From the NCBI RefSeq assembly GCF_000195295.1, contig NC_015388.1, positions 2,418,001-2,482,000 of the forward strand: DNA of 64,000 nt. Direction: 5' to 3'. Positions within the stretch are counted from its first letter, which is position 1, and the number at the start of each line of letters is the position of its first letter. Below the pieces are notes generated by a model that did not search any database, was not told the DNA's origin, and saw only the letters and a list, made by a program, of their open reading frames with translations. Positions 6,826 through 15,171 of the stretch are shown here, in pieces. This DNA comes from Desulfobacca acetoxidans DSM 11109. Its GTDB lineage: Bacteria > Desulfobacterota > Desulfobaccia > Desulfobaccales > Desulfobaccaceae. Both the position numbers and the translations under genes were made by a program.

Positions 6826-7998
6826 ATGCATCATTACGGCGTTTCTCGCCGCGCCCAGGAAATTACGCCGTTTCTTGTCATGGACATCCTGGAACGGGCT
6901 CAGGAGTTGGAGCGCCAGGGGATTTCGGTAATTCATCTGGAGGTGGGCCAGCCGGACTGGGACACCCCTCAGGTGGTCAAAGAGGCGGCCTTTGCTGCTA
7001 TGCAGCGGGGAGAAACGCAGTATACCCATTCCATGGGTCTACTCGAACTGCGGCAGGCTATCTGCCAACATTATGCTGAAAAATATGGCGTGCGGCTGAC
7101 TCCGGACCGGGTCATCGTCACCTCCGGCACCTCTCCGGCCATGCTCCTGATCTTTGCCGCCCTGTTAGATCCGGGCGACGAAATCATTCTCACCGACCCG
7201 CATTACGCCTGTTATCCTAATTTTGTCCGCTTGGTGGACGCTGTCCCCCGCTATGCGCCTATCCGCGAGACAGACGGGTTTCAGGTCCACCAGGAGGACT
7301 TCGCCCGTTACCTGACGGCCAGGACCAAGGCTTTGCTGATCAACTCTCCGGCCAATCCCACGGGGACGGTGTTGACCAGAAAGCATATGGAGGAAATTGC
7401 CGGTTTAGGACCCTATGTCATCTCCGACGAGATCTACCACGGCCTGATCTACGAGGGCCGTGAGCATTCCATCCTCGAATTCACCGACCGGGCCTTTGTC
7501 ATCAACGGGTTTTCCAAGGCCTATGCCATGACCGGCTGGCGTCTGGGATATTTGATCGCCCCACCTGAGTTTATGCGGCCGTTACAGAAATTGATGCAGA
7601 ATTTCTTTATTTCAGCGAATGCCTTTGTTCAGCAGGCCGGCATCGCCGCCCTTACTTTGGCCGGGGCAGAGGTGGAACAGATGCGCCAGATCTACAGCCA
7701 GCGCCGGCGTTTTCTGGTAGACGGATTAAAGAAGCTGGGTTTTGCCATACCGGTAGAGCCGACAGGGGCTTTTTACGTCTTCGTCAATGCTGGCCACCTG
7801 TCTGGCGATTCATACCAATTAGCCTTTGATATCCTCGAGCAGGCCCACGTCGGCGTCACCCCCGGAGTCGATTTCGGCTCTAACGGTGAAGGCTTCCTGC
7901 GCTTCTCCTACGCCAACTCGCTGGACAACATCGGCGAAGCGCTTGGTCGATTGGAACAATACCTGTCAGGAAGGTACATTGAAAACACCGGCGGCTAG
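6826..7998 (+). CDS. class I/II pyridoxal-phosphate aminotransferase
   Basis: This 390-aa fold-type I aminotransferase of the aspartate/alanine aminotransferase group transfers the amino group of an amino acid to a 2-oxo acid in the cytoplasm. Visible motifs are VIHLEVGQPDWDTP, the cofactor-binding SGTSPAML, NSPANPTGTV, SDEIYHGL and the Schiff-base Lys231 in INGFSKAYAMTGWRLGYL, with the C-terminal Arg in LRFSYAN that binds the substrate carboxylate. The ATG at 6826 is preferred over a TTG 12 bp upstream because GGAGGG lies 5-10 bp before it. The gene is convergent with the YacP-like gene (13-bp gap). Substrate cannot be fixed from sequence. Confidence 0.88.
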   Translation: MHHYGVSRRAQEITPFLVMDILERAQELERQGISVIHLEVGQPDWDTPQVVKEAAFAAMQRGETQYTHSMGLLELRQAICQHYAEKYGVRLTPDRVIVTSGTSPAMLLIFAALLDPGDEIILTDPHYACYPNFVRLVDAVPRYAPIRETDGFQVHQEDFARYLTARTKALLINSPANPTGTVLTRKHMEEIAGLGPYVISDEIYHGLIYEGREHSILEFTDRAFVINGFSKAYAMTGWRLGYLIAPPEFMRPLQKLMQNFFISANAFVQQAGIAALTLAGAEVEQMRQIYSQRRRFLVDGLKKLGFAIPVEPTGAFYVFVNAGHLSGDSYQLAFDILEQAHVGVTPGVDFGSNGEGFLRFSYANSLDNIGEALGRLEQYLSGRYIENTGG

Positions 7999-8011
7999 GC
8001 CAAACCAACAA

Positions 8012-8527
8012 CTAGATTTTCTTGGCCCGCTGGCGCCAGCGCCGGTTTTTTTTCGAGGCCCGGTGCGCCGGACCTTTTTTCCTGGTGCTTCTGACAGGCC
8101 TGTCTTCTTCAAATTCAGTTGCGTCACCGCCGGAGACGGCGAGTTCCAGACGGAAATTAAATTCCTCGGCCGACATGGCGGTAGCACCCCTATGTTCGAC
8201 ATAATCCATAATCTCCCTATCCGAGGAAACGACGAGGGCCCGATGCTGCTCCTGATCGGCCAGTCTTTTGATTACCTCGTCCGCTTTCTCTCCCCGGCGG
8301 GAGAAGATGACTAAGATTCCCTGAAAGTGATCGCGGTTGGCCATGGAGTCTCCTGCCTCCCACCCATCGAAGACTACGGTGATAGCGTGTTTCTTCAAAC
8401 GTCGGTAGGCGGTCAGTTTATCCAGGAGAGCCTCCCGCCCTAAGTGCAGACCCTGGTGTTCTTGGGCCAATAGGTCCGGTGATTGTCTGATCAGGTTATA
8501 GCCGTCGATAATCAGATGCATCGCCAT
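8012..8527 (-). CDS. NYN-domain RNase, YacP-like
   Basis: The 171-aa protein starts MAMHLIIDGYNLIRQSPDL, the typical NYN/PIN-like strand with a metal-binding Asp and Asn. It continues with ITVVFDGWEAGD, VIFSRRGEKADEVI and ALVVSSDREIMDYVEHRGA, the acidic positions expected of the YacP/Rae1 group, which cut RNA, in some cases on the ribosome. The C-terminal tail from residue 145 is strongly basic (STRKKGPAHRASKKNRRWRQ) and probably contacts RNA. It is a lone gene, convergent with the aminotransferase. The fold assignment is secure; the target is unknown. Confidence 0.85.
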   Translation of the reverse strand: MAMHLIIDGYNLIRQSPDLLAQEHQGLHLGREALLDKLTAYRRLKKHAITVVFDGWEAGDSMANRDHFQGILVIFSRRGEKADEVIKRLADQEQHRALVVSSDREIMDYVEHRGATAMSAEEFNFRLELAVSGGDATEFEEDRPVRSTRKKGPAHRASKKNRRWRQRAKKI

Positions 8528-8980
8528 AATGCACTTTCCGCCTCAATACGGTTAGAAACCGGTTTATTGCGGCCATTTCTCCATCTAGAGGTATTAAAAC
8601 CCCTCTGCCCTCCGGCTGTCAACTGAACCGTCGCAGATATGACCTGGCGCGCACCTTCTCACCCCGCCTGGTGCTCAAAGGTCCTATGGATCTACTTGAG
8701 TCCGGGCAGAAAGAGAACAGAACTGCAAGATAAGTTTCCTCACAGTGCTTTATGCAGCTATCAGAACCATGACACGAATTTTGTCAAAACTCTTCATTAG
8801 TTCGAACTTGTAAGTTCAACGGTTGGAGTTTTGCCGCGACAAGGTTCTTGTGTTTTTGATAAGAATGTAATATCCTGGATATAAATGTGAATCAGTCTGT
8901 AGCCTGATGCCTTCCCCACGATGGTTGAGTGAGTCTTAAGAGAGGTTTGCAGACTGGATTTCAATAAGGAATACGGCACC
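8528..8980. other. intergenic region upstream of zinc-ribbon gene
   Basis: No gene is evident. The right half carries a plausible plus-strand promoter (8856-8885) for the zinc-ribbon protein. Nothing repeated or strongly structured was recognised in the left half. Confidence 0.4.
8856..8885 (+). promoter_or_regulatory. candidate promoter for the zinc-ribbon gene
   Basis: TTGATA (8856-8861) and TATAAA (8880-8885) are separated by 18 bp, both one or two bases from consensus, about 95 bp before the start codon. Confidence 0.4.
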
Positions 8981-9760
8981 ATGACTGTCTGCCCCAAATG
9001 CCATACAGTTCACGGCGATGAGCATAGGTTCTGTCAACGCTGCGGCAACCCCCTGGTTCCAGAGGAAAATGTTCCCCCGAACTATTGCTCCAACTGCGGC
9101 ACCCCTTATTTCCCCGGCCAACATTTCTGCACCGAGTGCGGGCAACGGATAAAAGGTACGGCCGAATCGCGGCCGCCAAGACGCCCTACCGTTCAGGACG
9201 ATCTCTTTTACCAACCCCGACCGAGCCGCAGCCGTTCACAACCGACTTTAACCAAGAAAGGTTTCCCGAAGTGGACCGTCGGTCTGGTGGGATTGATCAT
9301 AGTTGCCGGAGCCTATTTCCTCTGGCCCCAGACCTCGAACCGCACCCCCATGGTGGCGTCTCCGGGAACACCCGTTGTTTCTTCTCCACCCGTGGGACGC
9401 ATTGATACCCTACAGCGGGAAGTGGAACGTCTAGCAGAAAAAATCAGGTCTGCCCACATGAACAAGGACATGAATCTATTTATCAGTTGCTACTCTCCCT
9501 CCTATCCTGACCTGGGAAAGTTGGAACGCGAAACTTACGAGACCTGGAAGAATTTTGATTTTAGAACTGTCAGTTATAATATCTCGAATATCCGCCAATT
9601 CGGGCCTCGCCACGCCACTGCGGATCTGGTCTGGAACTTTCAACTCTATAATAATCAGACCAAGGCCTATGAACTACATCGCGCCGTCGTCAATGTGACT
9701 CTCGAAGAGATCGGCGGTATTTGGAAGATTCGAGAAAGCAAAGATATGGGTTACTCCTGA
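8981..9760 (+). CDS. membrane protein with double zinc ribbon and NTF2-like domain
   Basis: The 259-aa protein opens with two CxxC...CxxC zinc ribbons (CPKCHTVHGDEHRFCQRCG and CSNCGTPYFPGQHFCTECG, residues 1-55). A Pro/Arg-rich linker follows, then one transmembrane segment (WTVGLVGLIIVAGAYFLW, about 105-122), a Pro/Ser linker and a C-terminal domain of about 110 residues (ERLAEKIRSAHMNKDMNLFI...VTLEEIGGIWKIRES). That last domain resembles the NTF2/SnoaL-like Cin1-type ligand-binding fold. The predicted topology has the ribbons in the cytoplasm and the NTF2-like domain outside. Its stop codon overlaps the start of the SH3 lipoprotein gene, so the two are translated together and may act together in the envelope. 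Function unknown. Confidence 0.7.
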   Translation: MTVCPKCHTVHGDEHRFCQRCGNPLVPEENVPPNYCSNCGTPYFPGQHFCTECGQRIKGTAESRPPRRPTVQDDLFYQPRPSRSRSQPTLTKKGFPKWTVGLVGLIIVAGAYFLWPQTSNRTPMVASPGTPVVSSPPVGRIDTLQREVERLAEKIRSAHMNKDMNLFISCYSPSYPDLGKLERETYETWKNFDFRTVSYNISNIRQFGPRHATADLVWNFQLYNNQTKAYELHRAVVNVTLEEIGGIWKIRESKDMGYS

Positions 9761-10443
9761 TGACTCTTTCATATTCGCAGGTTCGATGTATTGCGGCCCT
9801 CGGGTGCTGCGTCTTTTTGACACCGGTGATCGGCTGTATGCAAAAAGCGGTCTGGACGCCGCCTGATGAACCCCGGCAAGCCGCTCCGCCTTCGACTCCC
9901 GCCCCGCGGGTGGAATACCAGATCCTGTATGTAACCGCCACCAGATTGAACCTGAGGGCCTGTCCGGGCATGGACTGCCCCAAGATCGCAACCCTGCAAA
10001 GGAACCAGGAGGTGGAAAAGTTGGCTGAAAGCCAGGGTTGGATTCAGGTTCGTTCCCGACAGGACGGCGTCCTGGGATGGGTGGACAGCCGCTACCTTGG
10101 TACTGCCCCGGTAGCGGAGACTCAGGCGCCTCCGGTGATAGTGGAACAGCCTGCTCCAGTCAAGCCGGTAGAGGTTAAACCCGCAGAAAAACCGGTCGAA
10201 AAAACCCTAAAGGAAAAGCCTACTCCAGAGAAACCAGCGGCGGAGAAACCGGCAATCAAGAAACCTGAAGAAGCCAAAGAGACGCCGCCCAAACCCAAGA
10301 AGGTTGCACCCGCCGAGGCCGCTGAAACAGAGCGCAAGGAACAGCCTGCACCTGTTAAAGAGACGCCAGCCGAGCCCGAACCCACTCCCACACCACCGCC
10401 AGCCCCGGCTGAACCGGCTCCCAAACGCATCAGAATTATGTAG
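9760..10443 (+). CDS. SH3-domain lipoprotein with Pro/Lys/Glu-rich tail
   Basis: The ATG at 9760 shares a base with the upstream TGA. The 227-aa product has an N-terminal signal ending in a lipobox (LTPVIGC), so it is probably a lipoprotein. An SH3b domain (residues 50-110: LYVTATRLNLRACPGMDCPK...GWVDSRYLG) follows, and then about 100 residues of low-complexity Pro/Lys/Glu/Ala sequence ending PKRIRIM. The tail resembles periplasm-spanning or peptidoglycan-associated linkers. SH3b plus lipid anchor suggests a cell-wall-binding role. Co-translation with the zinc-ribbon protein hints at a two-protein envelope unit. No terminator was found directly after it; a REP-like hairpin follows at 10506. 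Confidence 0.75.
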   Translation: MTLSYSQVRCIAALGCCVFLTPVIGCMQKAVWTPPDEPRQAAPPSTPAPRVEYQILYVTATRLNLRACPGMDCPKIATLQRNQEVEKLAESQGWIQVRSRQDGVLGWVDSRYLGTAPVAETQAPPVIVEQPAPVKPVEVKPAEKPVEKTLKEKPTPEKPAAEKPAIKKPEEAKETPPKPKKVAPAEAAETERKEQPAPVKETPAEPEPTPTPPPAPAEPAPKRIRIM

Positions 10444-10505
10444 TTTTGGCTCCTAGCTTTTGATACTAATTCAAGGTCAAATATAGAGTAATTGAGAAAA
10501 CTTTT

Positions 10506-10531
10506 GGTGGCGCAGGCATCCCGCCTGTGCC
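10506..10531. repeat. REP-like hairpin (GGTGGCACAGGC family)
   Basis: GGCGCAGGC pairs with GCCTGTGCC across a short loop, one G-U pair. Related copies are at 13508, 37192, 48519, 52736 and 60080. It lies 62 bp after a stop codon, a typical REP position. Confidence 0.7.
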
Positions 10532-10650
10532 ATATTGAACAGCCTGAAAGCCGGTTCCACCTTATTTAATCGACCTTCAAGTCGTTTGTTCTAAACTCTA
10601 ACTTTGACGTTAAATTAGTATGTTCCTTGCAGCCGAGATTATCTGATACT

Positions 10651-10686
10651 AAAAATTTAGGCGGGAGAGCCAAACGCCTCCCGCCT
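10651..10686 (-). terminator. rho-independent terminator of fabH
   Basis: Read on the minus strand, AGGCGGGAG and CTCCCGCCT form a perfect 9-bp stem with a 10-base loop, followed by AAATTTTTAG. It begins about 39 bp after the fabH stop. Confidence 0.75.
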
Positions 10687-10724
10687 GTTGATTTAATATC
10701 GCTGTCCCTTCTTCCCTGTCTGCT

Positions 10725-11711
10725 TCAGCTCAGCCACTCCAGCGCCGTCGCCGCCCACGTCACTCCGGCTCCGAAGCTGACTAAAAGCACTTTATCTCCC
10801 TTCTGGATTTTGCCCTCCAGCAAGGCTTCGTGCAAAGCAATGGGAATAGAGGCCGCCGAGGTATTGCCATAGCGGTCAACGTTGATATAGACCTTGTCCA
10901 TAGGCACCTTGGCAAACCTGGCGCCGGTTTCCAATATGCGATAATTGGCCTGATGGATAATCAAATAGTCAATGTCTTCCCGATTCATCCCAGCCTCTTG
11001 CAGAATACGTTGGATGCTTTCTTGTACGGCCCTGACGGCAAACTTGAAGATATCAGGACCGTCCATAAAGAGGTAATGAGCCGTGAGCGGCGGTTTGGGA
11101 AGAAATGGGCTATTTAAATGGCTGAATTCGTTTTCCAGGTAAAGCCGCCCATTATAACGAGACGCCACAAAAGACGCCATCAGGCGACTTCGATCCGTCG
11201 GCCCGATGACCACCGCTCCGGCGCCATCGCCAAAAAGCACACAGGTGGTGCGGTCGGTAAAGTCCAGCATCCGGGTATTGGCGTCGACACCCACCACCAG
11301 GGCATAGCCGCTATTGCCTTTTATCAGGTTTTCGGCTACATGGAGGGCATAGTTAAAACCGGAGCAGCCGGCCTGGATGTCGAAAGCGCCCAGCTTGTTG
11401 TCTAAACCGAGACTATGTTGAATCCGGATAGCAGTGGCGGGAAACATATAATTAGGGGTATTGGAGCCGACGATAATATACCGCAAGTCCTCTAAGGCGA
11501 TGCCGGCGTTCTCCAGCGCCTGCCGTGATGCCGCTTCGCCCATGGTGGCCACGTCTTCTTCCGGGGCAGCAACCCGACGCTCTTTAATGCCGGTGCGCTC
11601 CATGATCCATTTATCGGAGGTATCCACCATCTTTTCTAAATCTGCGTTGGTCAGCACCGGTTCGGGCAGATACGCCCCGGTGCCCAGAATGCCGATGGGA
11701 TCGCTGCTCAC
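10725..11711 (-). CDS. fabH: 3-oxoacyl-ACP synthase III
   Basis: The enzyme condenses acetyl-CoA (or another acyl-CoA) with malonyl-ACP to start fatty acid synthesis. The catalytic triad is present: Cys116 in DIQAGCSGFNYAL, His253 in LIIHQAN and Asn283 in RYGNTSAASIPIAL. The FabH-typical DKWIMERTGIKERR and FGDGAGAVV are also seen. The GTG at 11711 is chosen because GGAGGAGAGG lies just before it; a TTG 18 bp upstream would put the ribosome site inside the gene. Length (about 328 aa) is normal. It stands alone rather than in a fab cluster, with its own promoter and terminator. It could supply a specialised starter unit; ordinary fatty acid initiation is the default reading. Confidence 0.92.
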   Translation of the reverse strand: MSSDPIGILGTGAYLPEPVLTNADLEKMVDTSDKWIMERTGIKERRVAAPEEDVATMGEAASRQALENAGIALEDLRYIIVGSNTPNYMFPATAIRIQHSLGLDNKLGAFDIQAGCSGFNYALHVAENLIKGNSGYALVVGVDANTRMLDFTDRTTCVLFGDGAGAVVIGPTDRSRLMASFVASRYNGRLYLENEFSHLNSPFLPKPPLTAHYLFMDGPDIFKFAVRAVQESIQRILQEAGMNREDIDYLIIHQANYRILETGARFAKVPMDKVYINVDRYGNTSAASIPIALHEALLEGKIQKGDKVLLVSFGAGVTWAATALEWLS

Positions 11712-11760
11712 CGTATCCTCTCCTCCCAAAAACTGACTTCTTCCTTTCCTGAATAGGGCA

Positions 11761-11790
11761 CACTATATAGTGAGGCCGTAGAAAGTGCAA
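11761..11790 (-). promoter_or_regulatory. fabH promoter overlapping a perfect palindrome
   Basis: On the minus strand TTGCAC (11790-11785) and TATAGT (11767-11762) are 17 bp apart. The -10 box lies inside the perfect 12-bp palindrome CACTATATAGTG (11761-11772), which could be a repressor site. Confidence 0.6.
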
Positions 11791-11890
11791 CAAGAAATTG
11801 CCGCCTGCTATCGCAGGGATTACCGGAATAATTTCAATGGCGTCCCCCAAAAAGGCCGTCCGGGATTTATTATCCTTCTCAGACCCGACG

Positions 11891-11922
11891 TTGACAAATC
11901 ACCTCAGTCTGCTAAGGTGATA
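11891..11922 (+). promoter_or_regulatory. inverted repeat and -35-like box upstream of rmuC
   Basis: A perfect TTGACA (11891-11896) is followed by ATCACCT and AGGTGAT (11898-11921), a 7-bp inverted repeat. No good -10 box lies at the right distance, so the repeat rather than the promoter is the clear signal. It is about 55 bp upstream of rmuC. Confidence 0.4.
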
Positions 11923-11976
11923 CGCGAGGCAAAGGCCGATTGAGTTAGATGCCATAAGAAACCATAGGAAGGCAGC

Positions 11977-13416
11977 ATGAATCCGCTAGCCGATCTCATC
12001 TATTCACCCCTGGTGCCGCTTGCCGCCACTTTTCTCATCGGCGCCCTGCTGGGCGTCCTGTTGCACTGGTGGATCGGACGCCAGAAGATCAGGCAGGTTC
12101 AGGAGAGCATCGCGGCCCGGTATGACATCGACCTGGCCGTCATGCGCGAGCGGGTCGCAACCCTGGATAACCAATTAACCCAAGCCCAGGACAACCTCCA
12201 GCAATCCCAAGAAAAATACCAACAGCTTTGGGAGGCTAAGTCCGATCTGGAAAAGAGCCAGGCGGCCCTGGAGACCCGCATCGACGCAGAGCGGAAAAAA
12301 CATGAAGAAACCTTGCGGTTAATCGCGACGGCGCAACAGGAGCTGACAGATGCTTTTAAGGCCCTGGCGGCTGAAGCGCTCGCCAGCAATAATCAATCAT
12401 TTCTGCAGTTGGCCAAGGCCGTGTTGGAAAAATTTCACCAGCAGGCCCAAAGCGATCTCGAATCGCGCCAGAAGGCCATAGACGGCCTGGTCCTGCCGCT
12501 GAAAGAATCTTTGCAGCAGGTTGACCACAAACTGCAGAATTTGGAAAAAGAGAGACTGCAGGCTTATGCCGGCCTTTTGGAGCAGGTGAAATTGCTTTCG
12601 ACAGCTCATACCGACCTGCGGGCCGAAACCGCCAAGTTGGTCAACGCCCTGAAAACCCCTGCCGTCAGAGGTCGTTGGGGTGAGATTCAGCTACGCCGGG
12701 TGGTGGAGATCGCCGGCATGACCCCCCATGTTGATTTTGTCGAACAGGCCTCAGCCGATACGGATACCGGCAAATTGCGCCCCGATCTGATCGTTCATCT
12801 GCCAGGGAGGAAGAATATCGTCATCGATGCCAAGGCCCCGCTCCAGGCTTATTTAAACGCCGCAGAAGATCAGGCTGATGATCAGCGTCAATCGTGGATG
12901 AAACACCACGCCCGATTGATCCGGGAACATATCAGCCGACTGAGTTCGAAAAACTATTGGGAACAGTTTCATCCGACTCCCGAGTTTGTCGTGATGTTTC
13001 TGCCGGGAGAGATGTTTTTCAGCGCCGCCCTGGAGCAACAGCCCGACCTGATCGAAACCGGAATGAGCCAACGAGTCATTCCCGCTTCACCCACTACCCT
13101 GATTGCCCTGCTGCGCGCCGTGGCCTATGGCTGGCGCCAGGAGCAGCTTGCCGAGAACGCCCAAGAAATAAGCAATCTCGGCAAACAGTTGTACGAACGG
13201 CTACGGACCTTCATTGACTACCTGGACCGATTGGGAGGAGGACTCAAAACTGCGATCGATTCATATAACCGCGCCGTCGGTGCTTTTGAGAACCGCGTCC
13301 TGGTCACCGCCCGCAAATTCCCCGAACTCGGCGTACTAGCGGGAACCGAACTCGGCGTTTTAAACCCGGTGGAGAAATCGCCGCGTCAGGTCTCCGCCAG
13401 CGAGGCGGCAGAATGA
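11977..13416 (+). CDS. rmuC: DNA recombination protein RmuC
   Basis: The 479-aa protein has an N-terminal membrane anchor (LAATFLIGALLGVLLHWWIG) and a long coiled coil (about 40-210). The conserved RmuC nuclease-like core follows: KTPAVRGRWGEIQLRRVVEIAGM, DLIVHLPGRKNIVIDAKAPL and FVVMFLPGEMFFSAALEQ...VIPASPTTLIALLRAVAYGW. The core is a PD-(D/E)XK-like fold; the DAK motif supplies catalytic residues. RmuC limits inversion at short inverted repeats, which is of interest in a genome rich in palindromic repeats. The ATG has a plausible AGGAAGG ribosome site. It is transcribed alone, and its downstream neighbour is on the opposite strand. Confidence 0.92.
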   Translation: MNPLADLIYSPLVPLAATFLIGALLGVLLHWWIGRQKIRQVQESIAARYDIDLAVMRERVATLDNQLTQAQDNLQQSQEKYQQLWEAKSDLEKSQAALETRIDAERKKHEETLRLIATAQQELTDAFKALAAEALASNNQSFLQLAKAVLEKFHQQAQSDLESRQKAIDGLVLPLKESLQQVDHKLQNLEKERLQAYAGLLEQVKLLSTAHTDLRAETAKLVNALKTPAVRGRWGEIQLRRVVEIAGMTPHVDFVEQASADTDTGKLRPDLIVHLPGRKNIVIDAKAPLQAYLNAAEDQADDQRQSWMKHHARLIREHISRLSSKNYWEQFHPTPEFVVMFLPGEMFFSAALEQQPDLIETGMSQRVIPASPTTLIALLRAVAYGWRQEQLAENAQEISNLGKQLYERLRTFIDYLDRLGGGLKTAIDSYNRAVGAFENRVLVTARKFPELGVLAGTELGVLNPVEKSPRQVSASEAAE

Positions 13417-13507
13417 CCTTTCGGATTGCGTAACACTTCAGTTGTTTGGAGCAAATACAAGGTTCACCCCTGCATGCCAATATCCCTTTCCATTAAACCG
13501 GTTTATT

Positions 13508-13532
13508 GGTGGCATAGGCTTCCAGTCCGTAT
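13508..13532. repeat. decayed REP-like repeat
   Basis: GGTGGCATAGGCTTCCAG is followed by TCCGTAT instead of CCTGTGC, so only the left arm of the GGTGGCACAGGC family is preserved. Confidence 0.5.
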
Positions 13533-13544
13533 AGAGAAATAATG

Positions 13545-13580
13545 AAAAAAGGCAGGGCCGGAACCCGACCCTGCCAAAAA
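13545..13580. terminator. bidirectional terminator
   Basis: GGCAGGG and CCCTGCC pair around a GC-rich loop, flanked by six A residues on the left and five A residues on the right. It serves the minus-strand VPLPGA protein (T run on the minus strand) about 30 bp after its stop. Confidence 0.85.
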
Positions 13581-13609
13581 GAGGTATTCATGCTTCGTTG
13601 AGATTAGGC

Positions 13610-14335
13610 CTATTCACCCCGCCGCCGCCGGGCGTAGGCAACCAGACGGGCCATACCGGCACCTAAGAGCAACATGGCGCCCGGGAGGGGGACTTTGCCG
13701 TCAATGGGACCGTTGCCGCAGGTACCGGAGGCCCAAAAGAAGGTAAAGTTATCAACCGCGCCCAAGGTAATGGCAACACTGTTATCAGGATCGTTTCCGA
13801 TGCCAGTTGTCCACACAACAGGAACATTGCCAATTACGTTGCCCAACGCAATTGCAGGGACATCGACGGCTCCGGCTGCATCCAGCGAACCGCCGTATTG
13901 CAAACTTGTCTGACCGGCGAAATAAAACTGAGTATTATTATACCCATTAGTGGCCACATCATAGACGTTGGTAATCCGGTTAGCAGTCCCGTTAGTGCCG
14001 TCATCCAGACCAATGGCATAATCAAAACCAGGACCATTGTACCAAAAATCTATAAAGAGGTCGGCGGTCGCAACTGCATCAATACTCTTGTTAAATACCG
14101 GAGACCAGTTGGTGTAAATGGTCAAAACTCCACCAATAAAATCATAGCCATAGGTATTGAATGGACCAGGATTAGTACTTGAAATGGGGTCACTGGCACC
14201 GTGATGCAGTACACCGGTGTTAACAGCCCCTTTCCATTTATAAACCGGTGTATCGGTAGCAGTATAAGCCAAAGCCCCGCTGGCAACGAAGCAGACCATC
14301 AAGCCGGCGCAGAGCAGAATAAGTATTTTTTTCAT
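13610..14335 (-). CDS. secreted VPLPGA-tailed exosortase substrate
   Basis: The 241-aa protein has a signal peptide (MKKILILLCAGLMVCFVASG, cleaved near ALA-Y). The middle is rich in Thr, Asn, Gly and aromatic residues, and the C-terminal sorting tail reads VPLPGAMLLLGAGMARL followed by a basic cluster (RRRR). The tail is the VPLPA-CTERM variant of PEP-CTERM signals recognised by XrtD-type exosortases, and such an exosortase is encoded 5 kb downstream. A beta-sandwich carbohydrate-binding role is plausible from composition but not shown. AAGGAGAG before the ATG is a good ribosome site. It has its own terminator. It is probably matrix-associated and produced together with the exopolysaccharide. 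Confidence 0.85.
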   Translation of the reverse strand: MKKILILLCAGLMVCFVASGALAYTATDTPVYKWKGAVNTGVLHHGASDPISSTNPGPFNTYGYDFIGGVLTIYTNWSPVFNKSIDAVATADLFIDFWYNGPGFDYAIGLDDGTNGTANRITNVYDVATNGYNNTQFYFAGQTSLQYGGSLDAAGAVDVPAIALGNVIGNVPVVWTTGIGNDPDNSVAITLGAVDNFTFFWASGTCGNGPIDGKVPLPGAMLLLGAGMARLVAYARRRRGE

Positions 14336-14824
14336 ACAGCTCTCCTTAATTTAAATTAATTTTGGGCCAATATTTCCCTAACACTATAATATGATTATCA
14401 TACCGGATATATCACCTCCTCAATGTCCCCTCCAATCGGGAGTCTCTGGATTAAAACGGCAATACTCACAATCCTTAGCTGCATTTTCGTAGTGCAAGAA
14501 AAATGCCTATTTCTTGGACCACTCAAAGGCGGGAAAATATCCCATATTTGACCCTGCCAGAGATTTCTTTTTGGCAGCTTGGTGCTAAAAATGCGGTGAA
14601 TTATCGAGATATTTTATGAAATAAGATTTACTATCTTTTATAATCTCTTTTTTATCACCGGAATATGGGCACTTAGGTACCTATGTATATTGTTTCATAA
14701 TTTTAACACGATGTTTATATTTCTGATTTAGGCCGAATTCATTAATTATATTCATAAGTAAAAAGGGAATAGCTCCTTCCCGGCGTATGATAGAGGAGAT
14801 TTTAGCGAAAGGAGGCGTGGCTAG

Positions 14825-14935
14825 ATGTTTCAAAATGTGAACTTAAAAAACAATTATTTCTGCTGCGTCATGCGGCAAATAAGCTATATTGCTAATATTT
14901 ATAATATGATAGCATTTTGCAGGATATTGGCTTAA
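14825..14935 (+). CDS. possible small protein (36 aa)
   Basis: An ATG 9 bp after a strong AAAGGAGG ribosome site opens a 36-codon frame (MFQNVNLKNNYFCCVMRQIS... ending CRILA). It has three Cys and a hydrophobic second half. No homologue is recognised. The good ribosome site is the main support; coding is uncertain. Confidence 0.3.
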   Translation: MFQNVNLKNNYFCCVMRQISYIANIYNMIAFCRILA

Positions 14936-15079
14936 GAGTTGCATAATTAACAGCAGAATGCTCTCAGAGGCGGATCGGGGTTTTGAGGGAGGAATACAAA
15001 ATTAAACATCGGCTGCCAAGATCAAACAGACCCCGAATCGGCACAATATCCCAGGGATAAGAAGTACCATGCTTAACTC

Positions 15080-15108
15080 TTGTGGTTTGTTAAGAAATAC
15101 CTTATATT
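15080..15108 (+). promoter_or_regulatory. EPS operon promoter with inverted repeat
   Basis: TTGTGG (15080-15085) and TATATT (15103-15108) are 17 bp apart, about 63 bp upstream of the first EPS gene. CTTAAC (15072-15077) and GTTAAG (15089-15094) form an inverted repeat straddling the -35 box, a plausible regulator site. Confidence 0.55.
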
Positions 15109-15171
15109 AAAATTAAACAAGGTTTTAATTCTTGCGTTGGGGTGCAATACTTGAAGGAGTTTTGATCGTCC

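Larger units (their letters stand above)
14336..15171. other. long AT-rich regulatory region between exosortase substrate and EPS locus
   Basis: Over 800 bp without a long gene. It contains small inverted repeats: CAAGAAA/TTTCTTG at 14495-14516 and CTGCCA/TGGCAG at about 14554-14577. It also has a possible 36-codon gene (14825-14935) and the EPS promoter (15080-15108). Its length suggests several regulatory sites, but no known riboswitch was recognised. Confidence 0.5.

Noticed and set aside
14571-14586. Sigma-54 promoter (TTGGCAGCTTGGTGCT)
   Set aside because: The GG and GC elements are 9 bases apart instead of 10, so spacing does not fit.
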